Positions 60,001 through 64,000 of a DNA stretch of 64,000 nucleotides are shown here, piece by piece. The translations under genes were made by a program, and so were the position numbers. Source of the stretch: Dallia pectoralis. Its lineage: Eukaryota > Chordata > Actinopteri > Esociformes > Umbridae. The DNA lies in contig CM055748.1 of assembly GCA_029465975.1 (NCBI GenBank), forward strand, positions 10,504,300 through 10,568,299. The letters run 5' to 3'. A model generated the notes under the pieces. That model had not been told where the DNA came from. It ran no database searches and saw nothing but the letters and a program-made list of their open reading frames with translations. Position 1 is the stretch's first letter. Every line of letters begins with the position of its first letter.

Positions 60001-61167
60001 TGACTTTTACCACGAGGCCTAACTAATCGTCCCCTCTCTGTGTTGTAGGATTGTCATGTAACACTGTCCATTGCCAGGGTGACTGATGTAACTGTGTCTT
60101 GCCACATGTCCGCTAGTGGCTGTGTTGAATTCTTTCGCAATGCCCTTCAGTCCTTCTGTTTGTTTTCACAGGCGAAGGATTTGCCGATTTCAAGTCTGTC
60201 AGTGTGGATGACGGCTTCACAGACTTTAAAACCGCCGACAGCATCTCTCCACTAGACCCTCCAGACCAGGCCAAGATGTTTCAGCCAGCCTTCCCACCTG
60301 CTTTCCCTAATTCCCAGTCTCTACCGCAACTACAGCATCAACCAGCAGTCTCTATTTCACAGCCCAAAAACCCTCTGAACATGGCTGACCTGGATCTGTT
60401 CTCTATGGTTCCCTCAGCCCCTACCCATGCTTCCGCCGAGACCAAGCCCAGCCCCTCCCCCTCCATAGTGCCGCCACCAGGTGGGGCCAAGCCTAGCCCC
60501 TCCCCCTCCATTGTGCCTCCCCCAGGTGGGGCCAAGCCCCTTGGGGTCGGGCCTGATGAATTTGGTGACTTTGCACTTTTCGGCTCTGCCTCCTCTGGTC
60601 CTGGTGGCACTGCAGTGGGAGGGGCCGTGCCAGTGTCCCAGGATGACTTTGCGGACTTCATGGCATTCGCCAGCTCTACAGGGGAGACCAAGGCAGAGGC
60701 TGTGAGGTCTGGAGAGAGTAGCGCTGGTGCGAGAGAAGAGACCAACACACCTTCACAGCTCCTCCCGCAGTGCTCTGACAAGTACTATGTGTTTAAGCAG
60801 ATGTCTCTGGAGGGAGGCTTGACATTTGACGACAACAAGGAAAGCACAGGTGGCTCCTCCTCCCTGAGGAGTGATGCGGACGACTTCGCCGACTTCCAGT
60901 CATCCAAGTTCTGCTCAGCACTGGGGTCCTCTGATAAGAGCCTGGTTGACAAGGTGGCCATCTTCAAACACGGAGGCAAGGAGGACTCTGCCTCAGTTAA
61001 GTCCCTAGACCTCCCATCCATCGGGGGCAGCAGTGTGGGCAAGGATGACTCTGAGGACACTCTCTCAGTGCAGCTGGACATGAAGCTGTCAGACATGGGT
61101 GGGGACCTGAAGCATGTGATGTCAGACAGCTCTCTGGACCTGCCGACCCACCAACCCCCCGCTGCAG
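24033..61167 (+). CDS. synrg: Gamma-synergin (AP-1 gamma-subunit binding protein), N-terminal 15 exons
   Basis: Gamma-synergin binds the gamma-ear of the AP-1 clathrin adaptor at the trans-Golgi network and endosomes, and acts with aftiphilin and p200. The fifteen exons sum to 2977 nt (992 codons plus one base) with every phase matching. Order in the predicted protein: MALRPG start; Met/Gln/Pro-rich region; charged coiled coil RKRRQFEEQKQKLRL (about 115-150); DFTDF motif in a 294-nt cassette-type exon (about 190-286); EH domain (about 385-475) with PWIY-like GWLYNDSLIP and DTAKLYPILMSSGLPREALG; DFQDF and SFTDF motifs; three DKYxVF repeats; and further acidic-phenylalanine motifs (GFTDF, EFGDF, DDFADF twice). 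The last exon here ends DLPTHQPPAAG, as in the human protein. The C-terminal third lies past base 64000. Confidence 0.95.
24222..24425. repeat. About 40-bp tandem repeat rich in GCTAGCTA
   Basis: Five imperfect units combining AGCTAGCTA with ATAGTAGGACCAGACACAG, starting 155 bases inside synrg intron 1. Confidence 0.8.
25249..26128. repeat. 47-bp minisatellite in synrg intron 1
   Basis: About 18-19 tandem copies containing CTGGGCTAGGATTAATAGGC. Copies differ mainly at GTGATA/GGGATA and GGCC/GACC/GTCC positions. Every unit carries GGATTA, the reverse complement of the OTX/PITX site TAATCC. Confidence 0.95.
26129..27234 (+). other. Unique sequence in synrg intron 1
   Basis: No coding or mobile element was recognised apart from a short (GT)n near 26577-26592. 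Confidence 0.5.
27235..27400 (+). mobile_element. 3' fragment of a Tc1/mariner-type transposon
   Basis: It can be read as decayed RNLQDLKxLLLMS, then GLVDSMPCRVDNVLAARRG. This is the transposase C-terminus of the same family as the copy at 12497-13140. Truncated at its 5' end. Confidence 0.65.
28028..28416 (-). repeat. 3' LTR (element on minus strand)
   Basis: 389 bp, differing from the partner LTR by a single base (C at about 28183, A in the partner). Confidence 0.92.
28519..30591 (-). CDS. Repeat-rich open reading frame inside the LTR element (unknown function)
   Basis: An ATG two bases after the 5' LTR opens a 690-codon frame that crosses almost the whole interior. N-terminal part: MRSPQRSQRSQQTVSGFLGG and a Pro-rich region with a duplicated block of about 44 residues containing WEDPF, GTEKPPEGLD and AVIRTWWRTW. 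Middle: an 8-residue repeat MAAASPPT (about 15 copies). C-terminal part: a 9-residue repeat RSRWPPPRL (over 20 copies). I recognise no domain. It may be a degenerate gag-position frame or merely a frame kept open by the array; two other minus-strand frames and two plus-strand frames are open over the same repeats. Whether it is translated is unknown. Confidence 0.4.
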   Translation of the reverse strand: MRSPQRSQRSQQTVSGFLGGASYSAPKDEAHRRTTEQWDWGKPETPEEEYRRLRAYFGYEPPMQLSGPITSGPRSLPEEGKRAPRRRPKKVFGGELRRCSGRTAERAPTVLVLQERPPTAPGLQTGGGKPLELQPLPPPWEDPFLPPTTGTEKPPEGLDEQPSAVIRTWWRTWLELQPQTPQWEDPFRPPTSGTEKPPEGLDDQPSAVIRTWWRTWLDLQEPAPEMVATTLAPEMVAVTPAPKMAVAVTPASTMAPAVTPAPKMAVAVTPALKMAVAVSPASTMALAVPPALKMAAASPPKMAAASPPTMAAASPPTMAAASPPTMAAASPPTMAAGSPPTMAAASPPTMAAASPPTMAAASPPTMAAASPPTMAAASPSTMAAASPSTMAAASPPTMAAASPPTKAAPRRRPRWPPPRLRSRWPPPRLRSRWPPPRLRSRWPPPRLRSRWPPPRLRSRWPPPRLRSRWPPPRLRSRWPPPRLRSRWPPPRLRSRWPPPRLRSRWPPPRLRSRWPPPRLRSRWPPPRLRSRWPPPRLRSRWPPPRLRSRWPPPRLRSRWPPPRLRSRWPPPRLRSRWPPPRLRSRWPPPRLRSRWPPPRLRSRWPPPRLRSRWPPPRHRPRWPPPRLRPRWPPPRRRPRWPPPPRRPRRRTLSRTRWRTLSRTRWRSLCRTRWRPLSHRGLFRAGPAVLD
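28730..29358. repeat. 27-bp CpG-dense tandem array in the LTR element
   Basis: About 23 copies containing GTAGTCGTGGCGGCGGCCAT, five CpGs per unit. Because 27 is divisible by three, each frame yields a perfect 9-residue repeat; five of six frames are open. Confidence 0.95.
29374..29712. repeat. 24-bp CpG-rich tandem array in the LTR element
   Basis: About 14 copies containing GGGCGGCGATGCGGCAGCCA. It is related to the neighbouring 27-bp array through the shared GGC-GCCAT core, so one may derive from the other. Confidence 0.93.
30594..30982 (-). repeat. 5' LTR (element on minus strand)
   Basis: 389 bp. Read on the minus strand it has GATATAAGAGG (TATA-like) followed about 190 bases on by AATAAA. 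It would drive transcription antisense to synrg. Confidence 0.92.
32000..32588 (+). other. Unique sequence between nested transposons, synrg intron 1
   Basis: No recognisable gene or element. Confidence 0.5.
32589..35479 (+). mobile_element. Decayed hAT-type transposon carrying transposase C-terminus
   Basis: Termini CAGGGTTCCTACGGGTGC and the inverse of CAGGGTTCATACACC, with CTTGAAAGTGCTTGAA-type subterminal repeats at both ends. Flanks share only TATGTT (6 bp) rather than the usual 8. From about 32760 a frame reads to the hAT dimerisation block SVERGFSVNKE (about 32872-32904) and LIAQRIIHEHV. It is then broken by the inserted element at 33049-34619 and resumes as a Lys/Glu-rich tail to a stop near 34906. 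Most of the transposase 5' part is missing. Confidence 0.75.
33049..34619 (+). mobile_element. Non-autonomous hAT-type element, copy 2 (intact, 1571 bp)
   Basis: Same termini as copy 1, with its own perfect 8-bp duplication ATACCACA (33041-33048 and 34620-34627). It lies inside the hAT relic. No transposase. An internal array of about 30-bp units with GACCAGACCAAAACGCGT is at about 34096-34310. It shows the uninterrupted site CAAGCGACGCGC where copy 1 carries the LTR element. Confidence 0.92.
35480..36522 (+). other. End of synrg intron 1
   Basis: Unique sequence with a (CCA)n run at 36180-36194. Nothing coding. Confidence 0.5.
36523..36563 (+). CDS. synrg: synrg exon 2
   Basis: This is a 41-nt exon between TCCTGCAG and AG|GTGAGT. 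It reads (S)FIYPVGGGLGPPQ(G), equivalent to human GFMFPVAGGIRPPQAG. It follows a 12.4-kb intron filled with transposons. Confidence 0.88.
36564..38781 (+). other. synrg intron 2
   Basis: Mostly AT-rich unique sequence, with a four-copy 49-bp repeat at 38107-38306 (unit includes GAGATTCTCCAGATGAACCA). Confidence 0.6.
38107..38306. repeat. 49-bp tandem repeat, four copies
   Basis: Units share TCTCCAGATG and GTCAGCTAGACCA. Later copies diverge (AACCATCAG to GACTGTCAG). Confidence 0.85.
38782..38918 (+). CDS. synrg: synrg exon 3
   Basis: It completes the split glycine and continues MMPIQQPRQQQAFPGM, then QPNMQGMMGMNYGGQ, ending AMSMQ in phase 0 at a GTGTGT donor. The Met/Gln/Pro composition matches the human segment with QPNMQGIMGMNYSSQ. 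Confidence 0.9.
39032..39582. repeat. 56-bp minisatellite in synrg intron 3
   Basis: About ten copies containing GATACGAGGGTATACTGCCG and TTCTGCCATTTAGGCTTAA. Copies vary at a GTGAGC/GTTTGC/GTTAGC position. Confidence 0.92.
39776..40173. repeat. 20-bp CT-rich minisatellite abutting synrg exon 4
   Basis: About 20 copies of ATCTCTGTCTGTCGTGTGTC, nearly perfect in the centre. It ends about 13 bases before the exon 4 acceptor. All three plus-strand frames are open through it, one of them running into exon 4 in frame. Confidence 0.95.
40187..40317 (+). CDS. synrg: synrg exon 4
   Basis: It starts GGMTMGMQAAPG and continues QFMGMRAPGPQYTADMQKQM, ending in CA of a split Gln at GTAAGT. Its acceptor (TTTGTGCAG) sits only about 20 bases after the last unit of a 20-bp CT-rich tandem array. 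Confidence 0.92.
40492..40597 (+). CDS. synrg: synrg exon 5 (coiled-coil segment)
   Basis: It encodes KLMEHQQKMLEEDRKRRQF then EEQKQKLRLLSSVKPK. This is a charged heptad-like helix nearly identical to human synergin. It ends in phase 0 at AAG|GTGATC; a 33-bp minisatellite starts about a dozen bases later. Confidence 0.93.
40611..42957. repeat. 33-bp minisatellite filling synrg intron 5
   Basis: About 71 copies containing CCATACCTGACCACCAGACG, almost all identical, with a few length variants (32- and 34-bp units near 40741, 41130, 41370 and 42295) and scrambled units at 42020 and 42780. It takes up about 98% of the 2387-bp intron. Very long minus-strand frames here are periodic artefacts. Confidence 0.97.
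42985..43099 (+). CDS. synrg: synrg exon 6
   Basis: It reads GQMGVSRDDALEAIKGNLDG, FSRDAKMHPTPSSH, ending NP plus one base at GTACAC. Human has SRDDALEAIKGNLDGFSRDA at this place. The acceptor TCCACAG lies about 30 bases beyond the end of the 33-bp array that fills intron 5. Confidence 0.92.
43100..43531 (+). other. synrg intron 6
   Basis: 432 bases of unique sequence. It ends in a pyrimidine-rich acceptor. Confidence 0.7.
43532..43825 (+). CDS. synrg: synrg exon 7, symmetrical cassette-type exon with DFTDF motif
   Basis: This is a 294-nt exon with phase 1 at both ends, so skipping keeps the frame. It encodes a Ser/Pro/Thr-rich stretch around FPDDHDDFTDFMQGP. The human long isoform has an exon with EDEFSDFMQGPVE here, and shorter isoforms lack it. 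DFxDF-type motifs in this family bind the AP-1 gamma-ear. Confidence 0.88.
43826..44795 (+). other. synrg intron 7
   Basis: Unique sequence. A stretch near 44250-44320 (TTAGTACACTACCCATAAC) is a possible degraded copy of the palindromic TAGTGCACTAC repeat. Confidence 0.5.
44796..45074 (+). CDS. synrg: synrg exon 8
   Basis: It begins (G)PSLEEKMFSSCDLTAEKSAQ, matching human GPSLEEKFLVSCDIS, then runs into a weakly conserved Ser/Pro/Thr linker ending QTSSDG. I chose the donor GTGAGA at 45075. A GT three bases upstream would drop one codon without changing the frame. Confidence 0.85.
45935..47970. repeat. 29-bp minisatellite in synrg intron 8
   Basis: About 70 copies containing ACTCTGACTATCCACTGTAT. 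Occasional 26-bp units lack one CTC/CTG step, and there are A/G and C/T variants. Occupies over half of the 3.9-kb intron. Confidence 0.97.
47971..48947 (+). other. Rest of synrg intron 8
   Basis: Unique sequence, with a likely degraded palindromic repeat at 48640-48745 (CCTTTATAGTGCATTGCTTT with its inverted arm GTGGTGCACTAAGAGGGAAT). Confidence 0.5.
48948..49022 (+). CDS. synrg: synrg exon 9 (start of EH region)
   Basis: This is a 75-nt exon, phase 1 to phase 1, reading (G)VGGYPQEHIQPMVPGWLYN, DSLIP. It corresponds to human MPPWIYNESLVPD, which leads into the EH domain. The donor is CCAG|GTAAAA. Confidence 0.88.
49149..49345 (+). CDS. synrg: synrg exon 10 (EH domain core)
   Basis: It encodes (E)MFKKVLVFTMTPGGIDTAK, LYPILMSSGLPREALGQIW, then ASANRTTPGMLTKEELYTVL and ALIGVAQ. 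This is the EF-hand-like EH fold that binds NPF-type peptides. It is very close to the human exon, including LYPILMSSGLPRE and NRTTPGKLTKEELYTVLA. It ends in phase 0. Confidence 0.95.
49741..49942 (+). mobile_element. Retroelement 3' tail with (ATTG)n end
   Basis: It holds CAGCCTGGTTCCTCTTTAGG, TTTTTCCTAGCCGC, CATTTTGTGACAACTTTGTT and AAAAAGGCTTTATAAAATAA, ending (ATTG)n. This is a tail I know as common in teleost LINE/SINE copies. It stops 16 bases before exon 11. Confidence 0.6.
49959..50201 (+). CDS. synrg: synrg exon 11
   Basis: 81 codons, phase 0 to 0: SGLPAMNVEILNQFPSPPVP, then a Pro/Met/Gln-rich linker to FITNFPPVQ. Human has RGVPAMSPDALNQFPAAPIP here. The acceptor's pyrimidine tract directly follows an (ATTG)n retroelement tail. 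Confidence 0.92.
50390..52375 (+). pseudogene. L2-clade LINE, degenerate, in synrg intron 11
   Basis: Traces of an endonuclease domain (NIRSLPPKPD at 50390, DILALSKSWL, GDLNWDML near 50775) are followed by reverse-transcriptase blocks: GPDNLDPCYLKLS-like, RPYHSTETALIKVLNDI, SVLGPLLFNLYML (near 51817) and YADD at 51902-51913. The 3' end CCTGGTTAAATAAAGCTTAA is typical of fish L2 copies. Many stops and frameshifts. Same strand as synrg. Confidence 0.85.
52376..53777 (+). other. Rest of synrg intron 11
   Basis: AT-rich unique sequence; nothing recognised. Confidence 0.5.
53778..53920 (+). CDS. synrg: synrg exon 12 (two acidic-Phe motifs)
   Basis: It encodes GTKADDDDFQDFQEAPKAGG, GDQSFTDFQGESGGS, ending in AG of a split Ser. 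The human counterpart is EEDDFQDFQDASKSGSLDDS with SFSDFQEL. These DDFxDF/SFxDF motifs are the known type of gamma-ear binding site. Confidence 0.93.
54134..54855 (-). mobile_element. hAT deletion derivative in synrg intron 12
   Basis: TAGGGCTGTCACTTTT termini in inverted orientation and a perfect 8-bp duplication GTAGCTAG (54126-54133 and 54856-54863). The 722-bp body keeps, on the minus strand at 54512-54697, the transposase C-terminal block SVRSERVFSPAGNMVNKKRA and VDTVFLANNI. This is the hAT dimerisation region; the catalytic part is gone. Confidence 0.9.
54856..55563 (+). other. Rest of synrg intron 12
   Basis: Unique sequence. ATTCCCTATATGGCGCCCTA near 55437 may be an arm of the palindromic salmonid-like repeat. 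Confidence 0.5.
55564..55682 (+). CDS. synrg: synrg exon 13
   Basis: It reads SVSSLLTPVTGSSSSYSDKY, AVFKQLTVVDQPPEP, TAPSS plus one base. It contains the first DKYxVFKQ repeat (human SMDKYAVFKGI). The donor CTCAG|GTACAC is itself copied many times in the adjoining minisatellite, so alternative 3' ends of this exon are conceivable. Confidence 0.9.
55683..56740. repeat. synrg: CACA-rich minisatellite containing copies of the exon 13 splice donor
   Basis: A composite array of CACCCAGGAGTCACACAC units. At intervals the unit reads CTCAGGTACACACCCAGGAG, identical to the exon 13/intron 13 junction. It fills the first kilobase of intron 13. Confidence 0.93.
56741..56943 (+). other. 3' end of synrg intron 13
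   Basis: Short unique stretch ending in a TTTTTCTCCAG acceptor. Confidence 0.6.
56944..57009 (+). CDS. synrg: synrg exon 14
   Basis: This 66-nt exon, phase 1 to 1, encodes (D)FGGDKYSVFRQLEPPGDRKS, V. It holds the second DKYxVF repeat and matches human PGDKYSAFRELEQ. The donor is TAG|GTAAGT. Confidence 0.92.
58590..59070 (+). mobile_element. Degenerate Tc1/mariner-like transposase fragment
   Basis: It reads KHGGGNVMVWG near 58603 (Tc1 block KHGGGSVMVWG) and, with frame changes, a decayed LNPIKLL-type block near 58865. No terminal repeats were found. Confidence 0.7.
59262..59545. repeat. AT-rich tandem array of CATATTTCAACATTTAATGC-type units
   Basis: About a dozen divergent units of around 20-24 bp. 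Confidence 0.75.
60172..61167 (+). CDS. synrg: synrg exon 15, large exon with acidic-Phe motifs
   Basis: 996 nt, phase 1 to 1. In order: GEGFADFKS, DDGFTDFKTADSISPLDPP, KNPLNMADLDLFSMV, a 15-residue Pro-rich unit present twice (60444-60488 and 60489-60533), PDEFGDFALFG, QDDFADFMAFAS, SDKYYVFKQMSLEGG, ADDFADFQSSKFCSALGS, SASVKSLDLPSIGGSSVGKD and DLKHVMSDSSLDLP. The order and wording follow human synergin closely. The donor is GCAG|GTGAGG. Confidence 0.95.
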
Positions 61168-62231
61168 GTGAGGAACTAGTGCGCCTCCTCTGGTGAGGCC
61201 CCGCCCAGTAACACGTAGAGAACTAAACTGAACCGCCTGGAGGAGTGGCCTCTGTCTCTGTCCAATCCAGCGCCCCATAGGGCCAAGTAAGGCAGGGGTT
61301 TGACTTCAGGGCAAAGCATTGAGCTACAGATTACTGTTGAATTATGATCTGTCCAACACCACACACGATTAGCTCCTCACAAAAGGCATTTATTCCCAAT
61401 CCTATCATAACTCAGTATTCATTAATTTGTTTAGTCATTTCATATTTATTGGTCATATTATGGTTTCTTATTTATTACTAATTGATTTTGCAATGAACGA
61501 CGTGTGATGCAACCAGGTGGCAATGCCAGAACACGCATTTATGGCCTGTCTGTGAAATCACAGCCCCAGTATCGCTCGTCTCCTTACCGCACTCTCTGGC
61601 TCCTACTGTGTACCGCGACCTACACACGTAGGCTTCACTTGTATTCCCAACAAGCCCCGTTGTTCCTCAGAAGTGTTAATGTTCCAGTTGATAAAACAGG
61701 CGTTGCCATAGGACACTGAGGAGGCGTCTGCGTTGCGTCCACTGGCCCCAGGTTTCTTGGATTTACCTTCCAATAATGAGGTTGGTCCGTTTGTGGTGTA
61801 GCAGTTGGAACGTCACCATGACGCAGCGCTGATCGCAGTCTCAAGATGGTTACTGACTTGAAACACATTTACGTTTGTGGGAATGACTACAAATGTCTCC
61901 CATTTAGGACTAAATGGGTATTTTATCATGAAGAATATATTCATAAAAAAATCAGTGACTTGGGCAGAAATCATGTCAGTCATACTGATTTTAATATTGC
62001 ATCGAGTAGATGTTGTAGGTTTCCCATTGTGTGTCTGTGTGTCTGTCTTTGGTAGTGTTTTGCATTTGTACCAGTGACTTTTCGTACAACATGTGAGTGT
62101 CAATATATATATTTGTTATCACTCCCAGTATTGGTGCTTTGTCCCCCATCTCCCTGGGGGGGTGCACACATCACTAGAAGGAGGTCATCCGTTTGAGCAG
62201 ACGGTGGAACCACTGGCATTGCTCTTCCTTG
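61168..62231 (+). other. Start of synrg intron 15
   Basis: Unique sequence. An in-frame stop follows the exon 15 donor at 61194, so failure to splice would end the protein eight residues later. No next exon was found. Confidence 0.6.
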
Positions 62232-62830
62232 ACCCTGTTCTGCCCTAGCCCTCTTTTGCCCTAGCCCTCTTTTGCCCTAGCCCTCTTTTGCCCTAGCCCT
62301 CTTCTGCCCTAGCCCTCTTTTGCCCTAGCCCTCTTTTGCCCTAGCCCTCTTTTGCCCTAGCCCTCTTTTGCCCTAGCCCTCTTCTGCCCTAGCCCTCTTT
62401 TGCCCTAGCCCTCTTTTGCCCTAGCCCTCTTCTGCCCTAGCCCTCTTCTGCCCTAGCCCTCTTTTGCCCTAGCCCTCTTTTGCCCTAGCCCTCTTTTGCC
62501 CTAGCCCTCTTTTGCCCTAGCCCTCTTTTGCCCTAGCCCTCTTTTGCCCTAGCCCTCTTTTGCCCTAGCCCTCTTTTGCCCTAGCCCTCTTTTGCCCTAG
62601 CCCTCTTCTGCCCTAGCCCTCTTCTGCCCTAGCCCTCTTTTGCCCTAGCCCTCTTTTGCCCTAGCCCTCTTTTGCCCTAGCCCTCTTTTGCCCTAGCCCT
62701 CTTTTGCCCTAGCCCTCTTTTGCCCTAGCCCTCTTTTGCCCTAGCCCTCTTTTGCCCTAGCCCTCTTTTGCCCTAGCCCTCTTTTGCCCTAGCCCTCTTT
62801 TGCCCTAGCCCTCTTCTGCCCTAGCCCTCT
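62232..62830. repeat. 16-bp C-rich minisatellite in synrg intron 15
   Basis: About 37 copies of CCCTAGCCCTCTTTTG, with scattered TTTTG/TTCTG variants. On the minus strand the GGG runs have 3- and 7-base loops and fit the G-quadruplex pattern. Confidence 0.96.
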
Positions 62831-64000
62831 TAGTGGAAACACTACTCAAGTAACCCATTTAACCTTCTTCAGGCATTCGCCATATCAGCACCTTCCTCTC
62901 CAGTGATCATCTTTTATTTACCCAGCATCTCGTCTTTTACGCCATGTCTCATATTTCCCTGAGTACATTGAAAGTGTGTGAGACATTTTAATGCCCAAAA
63001 GCTTATCTTTTGGCATGATTGTACCGCGAGATGTGCTTAGCCTTAGCTTAAACTACATTTTTAACACTAGCCAATATATTAGTTCATTGGTTTGTTGCAG
63101 TTTGGGCCCAAGGTGTATCTTGATCAAAATTCCATCTTGGAATGGACCTCTACATCAATCAATGCTAACTGTAATGATGCAGATTGCCTTATCTCAGTTA
63201 TATTGCACATCAGAACGATTCTGTTTTCTGTTGAATCGAAAAGGTTGTTGTCTCTAAGAAGGTGACACAGAGCCATGGTAACTGACCCCAGAGGAAACGC
63301 CTGCAAAATGGCCGTTCAAATGGAGAGTCAAGCCATGAAAACAGTCCTCTCATGTGGCTAAATGTCTCTCTTTGTATTCTGACCTGTGCTCTTGGAGACC
63401 TCCTCTCAGATCTCATATTTGAGATAGACCTTGCGAGTGTCAGTGTTCACATGTTTGTTTGTTTGTTAGTCCAGGATTCAAGGTAACCAACCTTAAAGAG
63501 ACAGTATCTCTTTTCCCCCAGGCCTCCTTTGGGTCAGAACAGCTCAACAGGAGGCCTGTTTATTGGTCTTTGATATTAAGGTAGGCCTATAAACAGTATG
63601 TTTACCTGTGGATCTGTGAGCAGTCTCTGATGGCACACTCAATTCACGGTTCCCCTCCCTGCCTTGGTTCTATTCTGCTGCAGTGTGCTTGCCTGTTCAA
63701 TTTGTGAAATTGACAAGAATGTCTTATAGAATGCCATTTTTCTGCAGTATTACACGTTGTTTTTATGAAAAGAAACGGGGGTGGGAAAAACAATGTATAC
63801 AGATTTAATAGTGTATTTTATTACAGGAAAATAAATAGTATTTATTTTCAAACCTGATAGACTTCCTAATGTTGTTTTAAAGTGTGTTTGAATTCTTAGG
63901 ATTTAATGTACTGCAGTATAGATAGTTGTTTAGGATTACGTGATATCTCCAGAAAGCATATCTAACTGTTTTAGTTCATTGGATTTAAACGAGAAAAGGG
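62831..64000 (+). other. Unique sequence, synrg intron 15 continuing
   Basis: No coding exon, RNA gene or mobile element was recognised up to the window end. Confidence 0.5.

Larger units (their letters stand above)
57010..60171 (+). other. synrg intron 14
   Basis: Mostly AT-rich unique sequence, with a Tc1 relic (58590-59070) and an ACATTT-rich tandem array (59262-59545). An exon-like segment at 57990-58075 was considered and rejected. Confidence 0.6.

Noticed and set aside
61168..64000. Further synrg exons
   Set aside because: I looked for the sequence expected after PPAAG (human continues with DLKYAAFGSYSS-like residues) and found no matching frame with splice sites. The next exon is presumably beyond the window.

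Overview
The window is vertebrate nuclear DNA, almost certainly from a ray-finned (teleost) fish. It has widely spaced exons with GT-AG introns, long introns packed with tandem repeats, and degenerate Tc1/mariner, hAT, Ty3/gypsy and L2-type LINE copies of the kinds common in fish. Several scattered copies of a palindromic repeat with a TAGTGCACTAC core resemble a repeat I know from salmonids and pike, so Salmoniformes/Esociformes is my best guess; this is inference from memory, not proof.

Two protein-coding genes lie on the + strand, and both run off the window. (1) hnf1b: the last five coding exons (exons 5-9 in the mammalian scheme; 810-967, 2915-3041, 3243-3443, 4063-4181, 8808-8828) encode the C-terminal transactivation region of hepatocyte nuclear factor 1-beta, ending in the diagnostic CPLQAW. 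(2) synrg: fifteen exons (24033-24067 to 60172-61167) encode about the first 992 residues of gamma-synergin, the AP-1 clathrin-adaptor partner with an EH domain and repeated acidic-phenylalanine (DFxDF) motifs. All splice phases agree, so the join is well supported. The remaining exons lie beyond base 64000.

Layout: 1-8828 is the hnf1b 3' half, with seven tandem arrays in its introns; three of these lie back to back in the last intron. 8829-24032 is a 15-kb intergenic stretch holding only transposon relics, microsatellites and unique sequence; no gene was recognised there. 24068-36522 is synrg intron 1. It carries a 47-bp array, two same-direction copies of a 1.57-kb non-autonomous hAT-type element with perfect 8-bp target duplications, a young LTR element nested in the first copy (LTRs differ by one base), and a decayed hAT element hosting the second copy. 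36523-61167 holds synrg exons 2-15, separated by very large minisatellites (33-bp x about 71 in intron 5, 29-bp x about 70 in intron 8), an L2 LINE in intron 11 and a hAT deletion derivative in intron 12. 61168-64000 is intron 15, with a 16-bp C-rich array.

The most striking observation is that the minisatellite downstream of synrg exon 13 contains about eleven further copies of that exon's own 5' splice site. At least three are in a frame- and phase-compatible position. The second is a gag/pol-less LTR element whose interior is a CpG-dense tandem array open in five of six reading frames. By my hand estimate about a fifth of the window is tandem repeat. I found no convincing undescribed biological system beyond these, and no tRNA, rRNA or CRISPR.
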